Shown: positions 37,879 through 46,042, counted from the first letter of the stretch. The stretch is 64,000 nt of DNA from Hydrogenophaga sp. IBVHS1 (GCF_002127265.1 NZ_NFUU01000003.1:248001-312000), one strand, 5' to 3'. The notes: generated from the sequence alone by a model not told the origin. Numbers and translations are program-made.

Positions 37879-38496
37879 TCAGCGGCGCACCAGTGGCACG
37901 CTGCCCAGATAGCGGCGATTGAGAATGGAAAGGTCGAGCGGTTGGTCGCCCGCGCGCACGTCGGCGTAGTAGTCGCGCAGTGCGGCGGTGGACACCGGCT
38001 CGGTGGCGATGAAGCTCAGCACCTTGCCCAGCGTGTAGACGCCAGCGACCACCAGCGGGGACTTGGCGCGCCGCCGGCCCAGCATCACCTGCCCGCAGCG
38101 CAGCAGCGCAAACCACACCAGCGACGTGACGGGTTCGGCCCAACGCGCGGCCAGCGTCGCGTCGCCGCGCGGGCGCGACTCGGCCACGGCGGTGAGGCTG
38201 GCTTCGTTGGGCGAACCGCCGATCTTGTAGGTCAGCAGCAGTTGTGCGTCACCGGTCTGGTCGGTGAAGACCGAGAGCTCGACGAACACGAAACCGGGCG
38301 CGTAGCGCACGCGGGTGCGGGCGGGGTTCACCAGCAACTCGCTTTCGGCATCGCGCCACACCACCGGCTGTTTGAGATCGGCTCCACCGAACTGGCTGGC
38401 CAGCAGGCCAGACGCGTCGGCCAGCGGCAGATCCATCACGAACAGCTGGGTCTTGGCCAGCGCGCGAAGTTTGCGGGTTTCGGGTGAGACAGGCAT
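37879..38496 (-). CDS. Unknown protein (205 residues), first gene of the giant-protein operon
   Basis: Unrecognised soluble protein. The ATG at 38496 is preferred over a GTG at 38508 because a GGAG lies 6 bases before it. The sequence has a hydrophilic helical N-terminus (SPETRKLRALAKTQLFVMD), a beta-rich middle (PGFVFVELSVFTDQTGDAQLLLTYKIGG) and a C-terminal region with LSILNRRYLGSVPLVRR. The gap to the Hcp-like gene is 33 bases, the largest in the operon. A small chaperone or adaptor for the tube-like protein would fit the position, as small adaptor genes often precede hcp-like genes, but nothing in the sequence shows this. Confidence 0.75.
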   Translation of the reverse strand: MPVSPETRKLRALAKTQLFVMDLPLADASGLLASQFGGADLKQPVVWRDAESELLVNPARTRVRYAPGFVFVELSVFTDQTGDAQLLLTYKIGGSPNEASLTAVAESRPRGDATLAARWAEPVTSLVWFALLRCGQVMLGRRRAKSPLVVAGVYTLGKVLSFIATEPVSTAALRDYYADVRAGDQPLDLSILNRRYLGSVPLVRR

Positions 38497-38546
38497 CAGC
38501 CGCTCCACGCAAAGGGCCGGTGACAGCGGCGGCGGATGGGCGACAT
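38496..38546 (-). CDS. Possible 16-residue leader peptide before the giant-protein operon
   Basis: ATG at 38546 with a G-rich sequence (AGGGGGG) 4-5 bases upstream opens a 16-codon frame, MSPIRRRCHRPFAWSG. It stops at a TGA overlapping the ATG of the 205-residue gene (TGATG). Such an arrangement would couple translation of the first operon gene to the leader. Very short frames of this kind arise by chance often, so confidence is low. Confidence 0.25.
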   Translation of the reverse strand: MSPIRRRCHRPFAWSG

Positions 38547-38614
38547 GAGACCCCCCTCATGAAGCGGACCGCTCGGCGTGGCTGTTGGGCGCCACTGCCT
38601 GCGCTCCGTTTGGA

Positions 38615-38643
38615 TGTGCCTGCTCGGGCACATGCCGTTTTTT
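38615..38643. promoter_or_regulatory. Inverted repeat plus T-run upstream of the giant-protein operon
   Basis: A perfect 6-base inverted repeat TGTGCC-TGCTCG-GGCACA (38615-38632) is followed on the plus strand by TGCCG and six T. In the plus direction this looks like a weak intrinsic terminator, but no plus-strand gene ends here. For minus-strand transcription of the operon it would lie in the 5' leader, just after the proposed promoter, where it could act as an operator or attenuator. Confidence 0.35.
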
Positions 38644-38653
38644 GATCAGGCGC

Positions 38654-38683
38654 AGTATTGATCTCGCCGCCTTCCACAGGCAA
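38654..38683 (-). promoter_or_regulatory. Candidate sigma-70 promoter of the giant-protein operon
   Basis: On the minus strand, TTGCCT (38683-38678) and AATACT (38659-38654) are separated by 18 bases. The elements are imperfect, but this is the best pair in the 244-base gap between the MerR-B12 gene and the first operon gene. Confidence 0.3.
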
Positions 38684-38740
38684 GCGGGACATTGTGAGTT
38701 TTTGAAACGCCGGCGCTGCACGCGCCTGGCAGCCAGCCGG

Positions 38741-39730
38741 TCAGCGGGCCTCTTGCACGAGCACGCGCCAGAGGGCCACGGCAGTGGGAATGTCCTGCAA
38801 CCGGGCCAGGTGCTGGAAGCCGGCCATCGAACGCGCCGGGCCGCGCGTCACGCTGCTGAGGGCCGGGCAACGGCCGCCAGTCCAGATCTTCACCTCCGGC
38901 AGCAGCCGGCTGCGCAACTGCTCCAGTGCGCCCAGCACATCGCGCGGGTTCTGTGCCGCGGTGAAGCCCAGCGCGACGATGTGGGCGCCACTGACCGACA
39001 CCGCGTTCACGATGTCGGACAAGGGCGTCTGCACGCCCAGCGGCACCGTCTCGCAACCCTCGAGCGCCAGGAAACACTCCGCCATCAGCAAGCCCAGGCC
39101 ATGTTCCTCGCCGGGCAGGGTGGTCAGCAGCACGCGTGGTGCGGCCATGGGACGCGCCAGATTCACTTGCGAGATCGCCTGCCGCAACATCGACTGCAGG
39201 ACCTCGCTGTACAGGTGCTCCTGGTGCACCGCCAGGCGACCGGCCAGCCAGGCATCCCCCACCAGCTCGTTCATGGGCGCCACGCCTTCGAGCAGGAAGC
39301 GCGCGATGCCGTGCGCCTGCAGCATCTCGTCCATTGCTTGCCGCAGCGACCTGGCGTCGTACCGGTGCAGCATCTGCAACCAGACCTCGTGTTCCTCGTG
39401 CGCGGAAGGCGCTGGTGCCGCGGCCATCGCGCGACGGGCCCGGGTCTGAATCCGGCTCGGCGCGGGCTGCGTATTGAGTTCAAGCAGCGCCTCCAGCGGC
39501 AGCGGCACCACCTGGCCCGGCCGGTGGCCCGCGTCGATGAGGCGCCGGATATGGCGCAGCCTGGCCAGCTGGGCATCGTCGTAGCGTCGTTCGCCGAGTG
39601 GGTCGCGTTGAGGATCGGGAAAGCCGTAGCGCCGCTCCCAGACGCGCAGGGTGTCCTTGGACAAACCGGTGTCGCGCTCGATGTCGGCGATGGTGTACCA
39701 GTTGACGCTGCCAGAGCTTGAGTTTGTCAT
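38741..39730 (-). CDS. litR: MerR-family B12-dependent light-responsive regulator (LitR/CarH type)
   Basis: A 329-residue repressor with an N-terminal MerR helix-turn-helix (residues about 11-75, TLRVWERRYGFPDPQR) and a C-terminal cobalamin-binding pair of domains. The W-x9-EH motif of CarH photoreceptors is intact (Trp161, Glu171, His172), and so is the lower-ligand motif ExHxxG (Glu208, His210, Gly213), with spacing close to that of Thermus CarH. In that family, adenosylcobalamin-bound tetramers hold DNA in the dark and light breaks them apart. It is divergent from the glutathione peroxidase and the lipid-modifying operon it probably controls. A palindrome covers the start codon. ATG 39730 was chosen; the upstream in-frame codon is only a TTG. 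Confidence 0.88.
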   Translation of the reverse strand: MTNSSSGSVNWYTIADIERDTGLSKDTLRVWERRYGFPDPQRDPLGERRYDDAQLARLRHIRRLIDAGHRPGQVVPLPLEALLELNTQPAPSRIQTRARRAMAAAPAPSAHEEHEVWLQMLHRYDARSLRQAMDEMLQAHGIARFLLEGVAPMNELVGDAWLAGRLAVHQEHLYSEVLQSMLRQAISQVNLARPMAAPRVLLTTLPGEEHGLGLLMAECFLALEGCETVPLGVQTPLSDIVNAVSVSGAHIVALGFTAAQNPRDVLGALEQLRSRLLPEVKIWTGGRCPALSSVTRGPARSMAGFQHLARLQDIPTAVALWRVLVQEAR

Positions 39731-39737
39731 GGACAAA
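39723..39737. promoter_or_regulatory. Palindrome between the B12 regulator and glutathione peroxidase genes
   Basis: TTTGTC-ATG-GACAAA is a perfect 6+6 inverted repeat that includes the regulator's ATG. In the 43-base space between two divergent genes it is a natural operator for a dimeric MerR-type protein, so autoregulation and control of the peroxidase are likely. The half-site TTTGT/ACAAA also occurs in the TTGTACAA site at 40619. Confidence 0.45.
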
Positions 39738-39773
39738 TGTTTCAATGAACCCCGTCATTATGGAGTTGCCGGC

Positions 39774-40364
39774 ATGAGAAAAGGACCATCCCCCACCGCC
39801 AGCGCCGGCATGCGGCGCTCGCTGGTGGCGGCCTTGATCGGTTTTGCGCTGTCCGGTGGGGTGCTGGCCGCCGAGCCCGGTTGCCCGGCGCTCCTGCAGC
39901 ACCGGTTCGACCGCCTCCAGGATGAGAAGCCGCAGTCGCTGTGCCAGTACCGCGGCAAGGTGGTGCTCGTGGTGAACACCGCGAGCTTCTGCGGCTTCAC
40001 CAGCCAGTATGAGGGGCTCGAGGCGCTCAACGCGAAGTACCAGTCGACCGGCCTGGTCGTGCTGGGCTTTCCGTCCAACGACTTCGGGCGTCAGGAGCCC
40101 GGCAGCAATGGGGCGATCGCCGAGTTTTGCGAGAACACCTTCGGCGTGAAATTCCCGATGTTCAGCAAGACCAGCGTGACCGGCTCCGCCGCCAATCCGT
40201 TCTACCGGCAGCTCGCGCAGCGCACCGGCGAGCGGCCGCAATGGAACTTCCACAAGTACCTGATTGCCCGCGACGGCGAGGCCGTGCGCAGCTACGGCAG
40301 CCGCGTCGAACCCAAAGACCCTGCCTTGTTGAGGGACATTGAAAAGTTTCTCTCGACTAAATAG
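39774..40364 (+). CDS. Exported glutathione peroxidase-family thiol peroxidase
   Basis: A 196-residue protein with an N-terminal signal (residues about 14-33, ending VLAAEPG), so it works in the periplasm. Catalytic residues are in place: Cys in NTASFCGFTSQYEGL (a cysteine, not selenocysteine), Gln in PSNDFGRQEPG and Trp in QWNFHKYL. Such enzymes reduce lipid or hydrogen peroxides, usually with thioredoxin-like donors. GGAG lies 8 bases before ATG 39774. Placement between the B12 light regulator and the lipid-modifying operon suggests a role against light-driven singlet-oxygen damage. An in-frame start at 39729 overlaps the regulator gene and is less likely. Confidence 0.88.
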   Translation: MRKGPSPTASAGMRRSLVAALIGFALSGGVLAAEPGCPALLQHRFDRLQDEKPQSLCQYRGKVVLVVNTASFCGFTSQYEGLEALNAKYQSTGLVVLGFPSNDFGRQEPGSNGAIAEFCENTFGVKFPMFSKTSVTGSAANPFYRQLAQRTGERPQWNFHKYLIARDGEAVRSYGSRVEPKDPALLRDIEKFLSTK

Positions 40365-40662
40365 TGACTAAGCAGTCACAATAAAACCCATCAGTATTTT
40401 CTGACACCCATGAACCCATTTTTCCCTCTTTGCCCACCGAACGCGCGCCCCAAAGCGACGCGACGCTGGAACTTTTGGCGGGCCATGGGTCTCCCAGCAA
40501 ACAGATACCGTTTTGCACTGCGAAGCCTGTCGAGTCGTCAAGACCCGACTGAAATCCCGAGGCGCTTCTCCTCCTCCTCCCTCCCTCCCTGGTTCGTTTC
40601 GGGGCGCTTCGCAGTCTTTTGTACAAGTGGCCACCGCTCTGCGGTCAAGGCCTGAGGTCACG
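40364..40662. other. Spacer between glutathione peroxidase and the lipid-modifying operon
   Basis: About 300 bases with no convincing gene. A perfect inverted repeat GTGACT-AAGC-AGTCAC begins at the last base of the peroxidase stop (40364-40379) but is not followed by a T-run, so it is either a weak terminator or a protein site. A pyrimidine-rich stretch (about 40564-40590) and the TTGTACAA palindrome precede the next start. An 81-codon ORF at 40410-40655 has no protein-like pattern. Confidence 0.5.
40619..40626. promoter_or_regulatory. TTGTACAA palindrome, candidate operator of the B12 regulator
   Basis: The 8-base palindrome TTGTACAA, extended to TTTTGTACAAG, lies 37 bases before the ATG of the FAD oxidoreductase. 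It shares its TTTGT...ACAA half-sites with the palindrome at 39723-39737. No clear -10 box can be placed at the right distance, so its exact relation to the promoter is open. Confidence 0.4.
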
Positions 40663-42081
40663 ATGATGTACTCGGACCTCCAGCAGCCCCCCATGGCAGG
40701 GCATCCCCCGCGCCCGATCCGGGTGGCCATCGTCGGCTCCGGCATTGCCGGCCTCGCCGCCGCCCACACCCTGCATGGCCTCGCCGACCTCACGCTGTAC
40801 GAGGCGGGCGAGTACTTCGGCGGCCACACGCACACCGTGGACGTGACGTTGCCCGACGGTCAGGGCACGCCCACCACGTTCGGTGTCGACACAGGTTTTC
40901 TGGTGCTCAACGAGCGCACCTACCCGAACCTGCTCGCGCTGTTCTCTTCGCTCGATGTGCCGATCGCGAAGTCGGACATGTCGTTCTCGGTGCAGGCCGA
41001 CGGCGCTGGCCCCGGCGGGGGCACGCTGGAATGGAGTGGCAGCGACCTGTCTTCAGTGTTCGCGCAGCGGCGCAACCTGGCCAATCCGCGCTTCCTGCGC
41101 ATGCTGGCCGATATCGTGCGCTTCAACCGGATCACCTCGCGCCTGGCCGCCAAGGGCGAGGATCTGGGCGAGCACAGCGCCCTGCTGCAGCCGCTGGGTG
41201 ATTTCCTGCGCTCCCACCGTTTTTCGGACGAGTTCCGCGACTGGTATTTCCTGCCCATGATGGGCTGCATCTGGAGTTGCCCGACCGACCAGATGCTGGC
41301 GTTCCCGGTGGCCACCATGGTTCGCTTCTGCCACAACCACGGTCTGATCCAGATCACCAACCGACCGCAGTGGTACACGGTGGAAGGCGGTGCGCGGCAG
41401 TATGTCCAGAAGATCGTGGACCGCATCGCCGACCGCCGACTGGCCACGCCGGTGCGCCAGGTGCTGCGCGACCCGGAGGGTGTGCGCATCGTGACCGACG
41501 GCCAGGTGGAGCGGTTTGACGCGGTGGTGATGGCCTGCCACAGCGACCAGTCTCTGCGCTTGCTGGGCAACGGCGCGAGCCAGAACGAACGCGAGGTACT
41601 GGCCGCCATTCGCTACCAGCCCAACCGCGCCGTGCTGCACACCGACGCCTCCGTGCTGCCGGCCAACCCGCGCGCCTGGGCGGCCTGGAACTACCAGCGC
41701 GCGCCCCAGGCCAGCGTGGAATCGGCGCAGGTCTGCCTGCATTACCTCATCAACCGCCTGCAGCCGCTGCCCGTGACGCAACCCGTGGTGGTGTCGCTCA
41801 ACCCGCAGCGCGAGATCGCGCCGACGCAGGTGCTCGGCGAGTACGAATACGACCACCCGGTGTTCGACCTCGCGGCGATCCGTGCGCAGGCGCGGGTGCC
41901 CGACATGCAGGGCCAGCGCCACACGTGGTTCGCGGGCGCCTGGACCGGCTACGGTTTTCACGAGGACGGGCTCAAATCGGGCCTGCGCGCGGCGCGCAGC
42001 ATCATAGACACGCACGGCCTGGTGCCGATCGAACAGGCCGCGCAGGCGAGACGCCACGCGCTGCCCGGGGTGTTTGCATGA
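40663..42081 (+). CDS. FAD/NAD(P)-binding amine-oxidase-like oxidoreductase
   Basis: A 472-residue flavoprotein with the dinucleotide-binding motif VAIVGSGIAGLAAA (about 17-30), a second FAD contact EAGEYFGGHTHTVD, and a C-terminal FAD-closing region (TWFAGAWTGYGFHEDGLKSGL). It belongs to the NAD(P)/FAD group that is regularly found next to DUF1365 and Cfa-type methyltransferases and may oxidise or desaturate a fatty-acyl or carotenoid-like substrate. The start at ATG 40663 follows GAGG; a second ATG is at 40666. It is the first gene of a seven-gene operon with mostly ATGA overlaps. Exact substrate unknown. Confidence 0.87.
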   Translation: MMYSDLQQPPMAGHPPRPIRVAIVGSGIAGLAAAHTLHGLADLTLYEAGEYFGGHTHTVDVTLPDGQGTPTTFGVDTGFLVLNERTYPNLLALFSSLDVPIAKSDMSFSVQADGAGPGGGTLEWSGSDLSSVFAQRRNLANPRFLRMLADIVRFNRITSRLAAKGEDLGEHSALLQPLGDFLRSHRFSDEFRDWYFLPMMGCIWSCPTDQMLAFPVATMVRFCHNHGLIQITNRPQWYTVEGGARQYVQKIVDRIADRRLATPVRQVLRDPEGVRIVTDGQVERFDAVVMACHSDQSLRLLGNGASQNEREVLAAIRYQPNRAVLHTDASVLPANPRAWAAWNYQRAPQASVESAQVCLHYLINRLQPLPVTQPVVVSLNPQREIAPTQVLGEYEYDHPVFDLAAIRAQARVPDMQGQRHTWFAGAWTGYGFHEDGLKSGLRAARSIIDTHGLVPIEQAAQARRHALPGVFA

Positions 42082-42893
42082 GCGCCGCAAAGGCGGTGGC
42101 GCAGATCGGTTTTGGTCAGGTGCGCCACACGCGCCACCGCCCGCGCCGCCACGCGTTCGCCTACGCCACGTACTTCCTCATGCTGCCAATGCGCAGCCTG
42201 CGCGCCGAAGGCAACGGAGACCTCGCGCGCAACCGCCGCGCGGCGCTGAGTTTTCACGACGCGGACCATGGCGACGGCCGCGCCGACAGCCTGGCCTGGC
42301 TCGACGACGTGCTGCGCGCGCACCGCATCGACGACGCGGTGGGTGAGGTGTGGCTTCACACCTACCCACGCGTGCTGGGCTACGCCTTCCTGCCCGTGAG
42401 TTTCTGGTACTGCCACCGCGCCGATGGGACTCTGCGCGCGGTGCTGGCCGAGGTGAACAACACGTTTGGCGAGCGCCACTGCTACCTGCTGGACGCGCCG
42501 CGCTATGGCCAGCCCTGCGAGGCCGACAAGGTGTTCCACGTTTCACCGTTCTGCCCGGTTCGTGGCCGCTACCGCTTCGTCTTCATGCGCGCACAGCTCC
42601 CCCTGCCGCGCACCGTGGCGCGCGTCGACTATTTCGACGATGGCGGCGACGCGCCGCTGCTCAACACCAGCGTGAGTGGCGAGCTGCTGCCGCTGAACGC
42701 ACAGACGCTGCGCCGCGCGCTCTGGTCTTACCCGGCCATGACCTTCGGGGTGATCGCGCGCATCCACTGGCAGGCGCTGCGCCTGTGGATCAAGAGCGCG
42801 CCGTTTTTCCGCCAGCCGCCCGCTCCGGGCGATTTCGTCACCGCCGCCGTCTCGCCCGCGACCCCCGTGAACGCCGAACCCCGCCACCCATGA
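42078..42893 (+). CDS. DUF1365 family protein
   Basis: A 271-residue protein with the DUF1365 pattern: an N-terminal GQVRHTRHRPRRHAFAY, then FYLP-type YPRVLGYAFLPVSFWYCHRADGTLRAVLAEVNNTFGERHCY, and the later PFCPVRGRYRF. Its biochemical role is unknown. Genes of this family are nearly always located between an FAD oxidoreductase and a Cfa-like methyltransferase and respond to light or singlet oxygen in other bacteria. The start overlaps the preceding stop (ATGA at 42078) and its own stop overlaps the methyltransferase start, so stoichiometric production with both neighbours is likely. Confidence 0.87.
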   Translation: MSAAKAVAQIGFGQVRHTRHRPRRHAFAYATYFLMLPMRSLRAEGNGDLARNRRAALSFHDADHGDGRADSLAWLDDVLRAHRIDDAVGEVWLHTYPRVLGYAFLPVSFWYCHRADGTLRAVLAEVNNTFGERHCYLLDAPRYGQPCEADKVFHVSPFCPVRGRYRFVFMRAQLPLPRTVARVDYFDDGGDAPLLNTSVSGELLPLNAQTLRRALWSYPAMTFGVIARIHWQALRLWIKSAPFFRQPPAPGDFVTAAVSPATPVNAEPRHP

Positions 42894-44119
42894 ACTCCAC
42901 CACCGCTTCCCGAAACCCCGCCGGCTTCGACCTGCCCCGCAACGCGCCGGCGGCCGCGCGCACCACGCTGCAACTGCTGCAGCGGCTGGTGCACGGCAGC
43001 CTCACCCTGCAGTTGCCGGACGGCACGGTGCAGCGCTTTGGCCAGGCCGATGGGCCACACGCCAGCATGAAGCTGCACAACTGGAACGTGTGCGGCGCCG
43101 CGCTGAAATCGGGCGACATCGGCTTCGCGGAAACCTACATAGATGGCGACTGGAGCACGCCCAACCTGACCACCCTGCTGTCGCTGATGGTGGCCAACCG
43201 GCGCGAGGTGGAAGACGTGATCTACGGCTCCTGGCTGGGCCGTTTTGCGTACCGCGTGCGCCATTTGCTCAACCGCAATTCGAAGGCCAACAGCCGCAAG
43301 AACATCCACGCCCACTACGACCTGGGCAATCCGTTCTACACGCTGTGGCTGGACGAAACCATGAACTACTCGTCGGCCTGGTTCGAGGAGCCGGGCCAGA
43401 GCATGGTGGCCGCGCAGCACGCCAAGGTGCGCCGCGCACTGCGCATGGCCGGCGTGCAGCCGGGCGACCGCGTGCTGGAGATCGGTTGTGGCTGGGGCGC
43501 GCTGGCCGAGAAGGCCACCACCGAGTTCGATGCCAGCGTGGTCGGCGTGACGCTGTCCACCGAGCAGCTCGGGTTCGCGCAGGAGCGCATGCAGAAGCTT
43601 GGCCGCGCAGACCGCGCCGATCTGCGCCTGCAGGATTACCGCGACATCAACGACGCGCCTTTCGATGCCATCTGCTCGATCGAGATGGTCGAGGCGGTGG
43701 GTCGTGCGTACTGGCCCACCTACTTTCAGAGCGTGCAGCGCCTGCTCAAACCGGGTGGTCGGGCCTGCGTCCAGAGCATCGTGATCGACGACGTGCACTT
43801 TGATCGCTACATCAAGGGCACCGACTTCATACAGCAGTACATCTTCCCCGGCGGCTGCCTGCCGTGCCCGCGCGAGTTCCGCGCGCAGGCCGCACTGGCG
43901 GGCCTGGAGGTGGTGGACGAATTCGCGTTCGGCCGCGACTACGCGCGCACGCTGGCCATCTGGCGCGAAAGTTTCCTGCACGAGAAAGACCGCGTGCTGC
44001 AGCTCGGCTTCGATCAGCGCTTCCTTCGCATCTGGGAGTTCTACCTCGCCTATTGCGAGGCGGCCTTCGAGCAAGGCAGCATCGACGTGGTGCAGTACAC
44101 GCTGCGCAAACCCACCTGA
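42890..44119 (+). CDS. Cyclopropane-fatty-acyl-phospholipid synthase family methyltransferase
   Basis: A 409-residue SAM-dependent methyltransferase of the Cfa group. Key motifs: HYDLGNPFYTLWLDETMNYSSAWF, SAM-binding VLEIGCGWGAL (about 197-207), EMVEAVGRAYWPTYF, and the FIQQYIFPGGCLPC block. Classical Cfa adds a methylene bridge across a phospholipid double bond. In light/singlet-oxygen clusters like this one, related enzymes make methylated or furan-fatty-acid precursors. It lies directly after DUF1365 with an ATGA overlap. Which product is formed cannot be read from the sequence. Confidence 0.92.
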   Translation: MNSTTASRNPAGFDLPRNAPAAARTTLQLLQRLVHGSLTLQLPDGTVQRFGQADGPHASMKLHNWNVCGAALKSGDIGFAETYIDGDWSTPNLTTLLSLMVANRREVEDVIYGSWLGRFAYRVRHLLNRNSKANSRKNIHAHYDLGNPFYTLWLDETMNYSSAWFEEPGQSMVAAQHAKVRRALRMAGVQPGDRVLEIGCGWGALAEKATTEFDASVVGVTLSTEQLGFAQERMQKLGRADRADLRLQDYRDINDAPFDAICSIEMVEAVGRAYWPTYFQSVQRLLKPGGRACVQSIVIDDVHFDRYIKGTDFIQQYIFPGGCLPCPREFRAQAALAGLEVVDEFAFGRDYARTLAIWRESFLHEKDRVLQLGFDQRFLRIWEFYLAYCEAAFEQGSIDVVQYTLRKPT

Positions 44120-44129
44120 GCCCGACACG

Positions 44130-44702
44130 ATGCGCTCTCATCTCGTTGCAGCCTTCGCGCTGGGCACCTGCCTTCTGGCGCTGCCCGGTGGTTTTGTGCA
44201 CGCGGTGCCTGGCGAAACCACCGTGGGCGCAGCGCTCAAGGACCAGCCAAAGCTGGGCACGGCGCGCCTGCGCGTCTGGGGCTTCGAGGTCTATGACGCC
44301 AGCCTGTACGCGGCGCCAGGCTTCGACGCGCAGCGTTTCACCGAGCAACGCTTCGGCCTGGAGCTGAACTACCTGCGCAGCTTCAAGGGACCCGACATCG
44401 CCGAACGCTCGATCGAGGAAATGCGCGGGCTGGCCACCATTGATCCCGCTCAGGCCGAGCGCTGGTTGAAAGCGATGAGTGCCCTGTTCCCCGATGTGCA
44501 ACGCGGCGACCGCATCACCGGTGTGCATGTGCCCGGTGCTGGCGCGCGCTTCTATCTCAATGGCCAGTGGCTCGGCGAAGTCGCGGACGAGGCCTTCTCG
44601 CGCCTGTTCTTTGGTATCTGGCTGTCGCCGAAGACCTCGCAACCGGGCATGCGACGCACGCTGATCGAGGCCTCAGGCACCGCCTCGCGGCCGGCCTCAT
44701 GA
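44130..44702 (+). CDS. Chalcone-isomerase-like periplasmic protein
   Basis: A 190-residue protein with a signal peptide (about residues 1-25, cleavage near VHAVPG) and the chalcone-isomerase-like core: LRVWGFEVYDASLYA, FGLELNYLRSFKGPDIAERSIEEM and FYLNGQWLGEVADEAFSRLFFGIWLSPKTS. Bacterial members generally lack a known isomerase activity and may bind fatty acids, which would fit the surrounding lipid-modifying genes. It begins 10 bases after the methyltransferase stop, and its stop overlaps the MFS start (ATGA). Function inferred only from fold and context. Confidence 0.82.
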   Translation: MRSHLVAAFALGTCLLALPGGFVHAVPGETTVGAALKDQPKLGTARLRVWGFEVYDASLYAAPGFDAQRFTEQRFGLELNYLRSFKGPDIAERSIEEMRGLATIDPAQAERWLKAMSALFPDVQRGDRITGVHVPGAGARFYLNGQWLGEVADEAFSRLFFGIWLSPKTSQPGMRRTLIEASGTASRPAS

Positions 44703-46033
44703 GCGCGGCGCTGCAGGAGCCGGCCGCCCGCTTCATTGGCCCTGGCGCCTGGCGCCACGGCGTGCGCTACGGTCTGCTCGGCCTGCCACTGGCGTTCGTC
44801 GCGCTGCCGCTGTATGTGATCCTGCCCAACCACTACGCGCGCGAGTTCGGCGCGCCGCTGGCTTTGCTGGGCGCGGTGCTGCTGGCCGCGCGCCTGGTCG
44901 ATGCCGTGCTCGACCCCTGGATCGGCCGCTGGTGCGACCGCCTCTCGGCGCGCTCGGTCGCCGTCCTGATGGTGGCCACCGGCACCGCAGCGGTCGTGCT
45001 CGCGCTGGGGCTGTGGGGCCTGCTGTTTCCGCCAGCGGCGGTGCGCTCGGCCGGCACCACGGCGCTGCTCACCTGGGCCGGCCTGTTGATGGCCGTGACC
45101 TACACCGCCTACAGCGTGGTCGCCGTCGCGCACCAGGCCTGGGGCGCTCGCCTGGGTGGCAACGAGGCCCAGCGCAGCCGCGTGGTGGCCTGGCGTGAAG
45201 GGCTTTCCCTGCTGGGCGTGCTGATCGCCGCAGTGCTGCCCGGCACGCTCGGCCTCGGCACGACAGTGGCCACCTTCGCGGTGCTGCTGGCGCTGGGCTG
45301 GTGGGCATGGAGCGGTTCGACAGCACCACGCGCCCAGGTGATCGAGGGAATCCCGCCATCGGCGGGCCCATCGCCACTGCGCCAGGGCGCCTTCCTGCGT
45401 CTGCTGGCGGTGTTCGTGCTCAACGGCACGGCCAGCGCGGTGCCCGCCACACTGGTGCTGTTCTTTGTGCAGGACCGCTTGCAGGCCTCGCCTTCGGTCG
45501 AGCCGGCGTTCCTGGCCACCTACTTTCTGTGTGCCGCGCTCTCGATTCCCCTGTGGGTGCGCGTGGTGGGCCGCCTGGGCCTTGGGCGCACCTGGCTGGT
45601 CGGCATGGCGCTGGCCGTGGCGGTGTTCGTGTGGGCCGCCACGCTGGGCACCGGCGATGTGTGGCTGTTCCTCATTGTCTGCGCACTTTCCGGCGTGGCC
45701 CTGGGCACCGACCTCACCCTGCCCAGCGCCATGCTGGCCGGCCTCATCGGTCAACTCGGCGAACGCGGTCAGCGCGAGGGCGCCTACTTCGGCTGGTGGA
45801 GCTTTGCCGCCAAGCTCAACCTGGCGCTGGCCGCCGGCCTGGCCTTGCCGCTGCTGGCGTGGTTCGGCTACGTGCCCGGCGCGCGCGACGAAGCCGCGCT
45901 GCAGACCCTCACCATCGCTTACTGCCTGCTGCCCTGCGTGCTCAAGCTGCTTGCCAGCGGCGCGCTCTATGCGCTCGTCATCCGGCCGCAGCAGCGGCTG
46001 GCCCTGGCGACGTCCCCCGTGACCACTTCCTGA
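44699..46033 (+). CDS. MFS transporter of the light/lipid operon
   Basis: A 444-residue inner-membrane protein with about twelve hydrophobic helices and the loop-2 signature of the sugar/cation-symporter (GPH/MFS) type: LLAARLVDAVLDPWIGRWCDRLSARS. The presumed substrate is a lipid or lipid-like compound, given the neighbours, but nothing specific can be read. It is translationally coupled to the chalcone-isomerase-like gene (ATGA at 44699) and is followed after 9 bases by the DUF3833 lipoprotein. MFS genes occupy this position in many related clusters. Confidence 0.88.
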   Translation: MSAALQEPAARFIGPGAWRHGVRYGLLGLPLAFVALPLYVILPNHYAREFGAPLALLGAVLLAARLVDAVLDPWIGRWCDRLSARSVAVLMVATGTAAVVLALGLWGLLFPPAAVRSAGTTALLTWAGLLMAVTYTAYSVVAVAHQAWGARLGGNEAQRSRVVAWREGLSLLGVLIAAVLPGTLGLGTTVATFAVLLALGWWAWSGSTAPRAQVIEGIPPSAGPSPLRQGAFLRLLAVFVLNGTASAVPATLVLFFVQDRLQASPSVEPAFLATYFLCAALSIPLWVRVVGRLGLGRTWLVGMALAVAVFVWAATLGTGDVWLFLIVCALSGVALGTDLTLPSAMLAGLIGQLGERGQREGAYFGWWSFAAKLNLALAAGLALPLLAWFGYVPGARDEAALQTLTIAYCLLPCVLKLLASGALYALVIRPQQRLALATSPVTTS

Positions 46034-46042
46034 AAGAAATCC

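Noticed and set aside
38585..39721. 378-codon plus-strand frame opposite the MerR-B12 gene
   Set aside because: Starts with TTG, has shadow composition and runs against a regulator with all family motifs intact.
40410..40655. 81-codon plus-strand frame between glutathione peroxidase and the FAD gene
   Set aside because: Pro/Arg/Ser-rich with no domain; overlaps a likely control region with the TTGTACAA palindrome.
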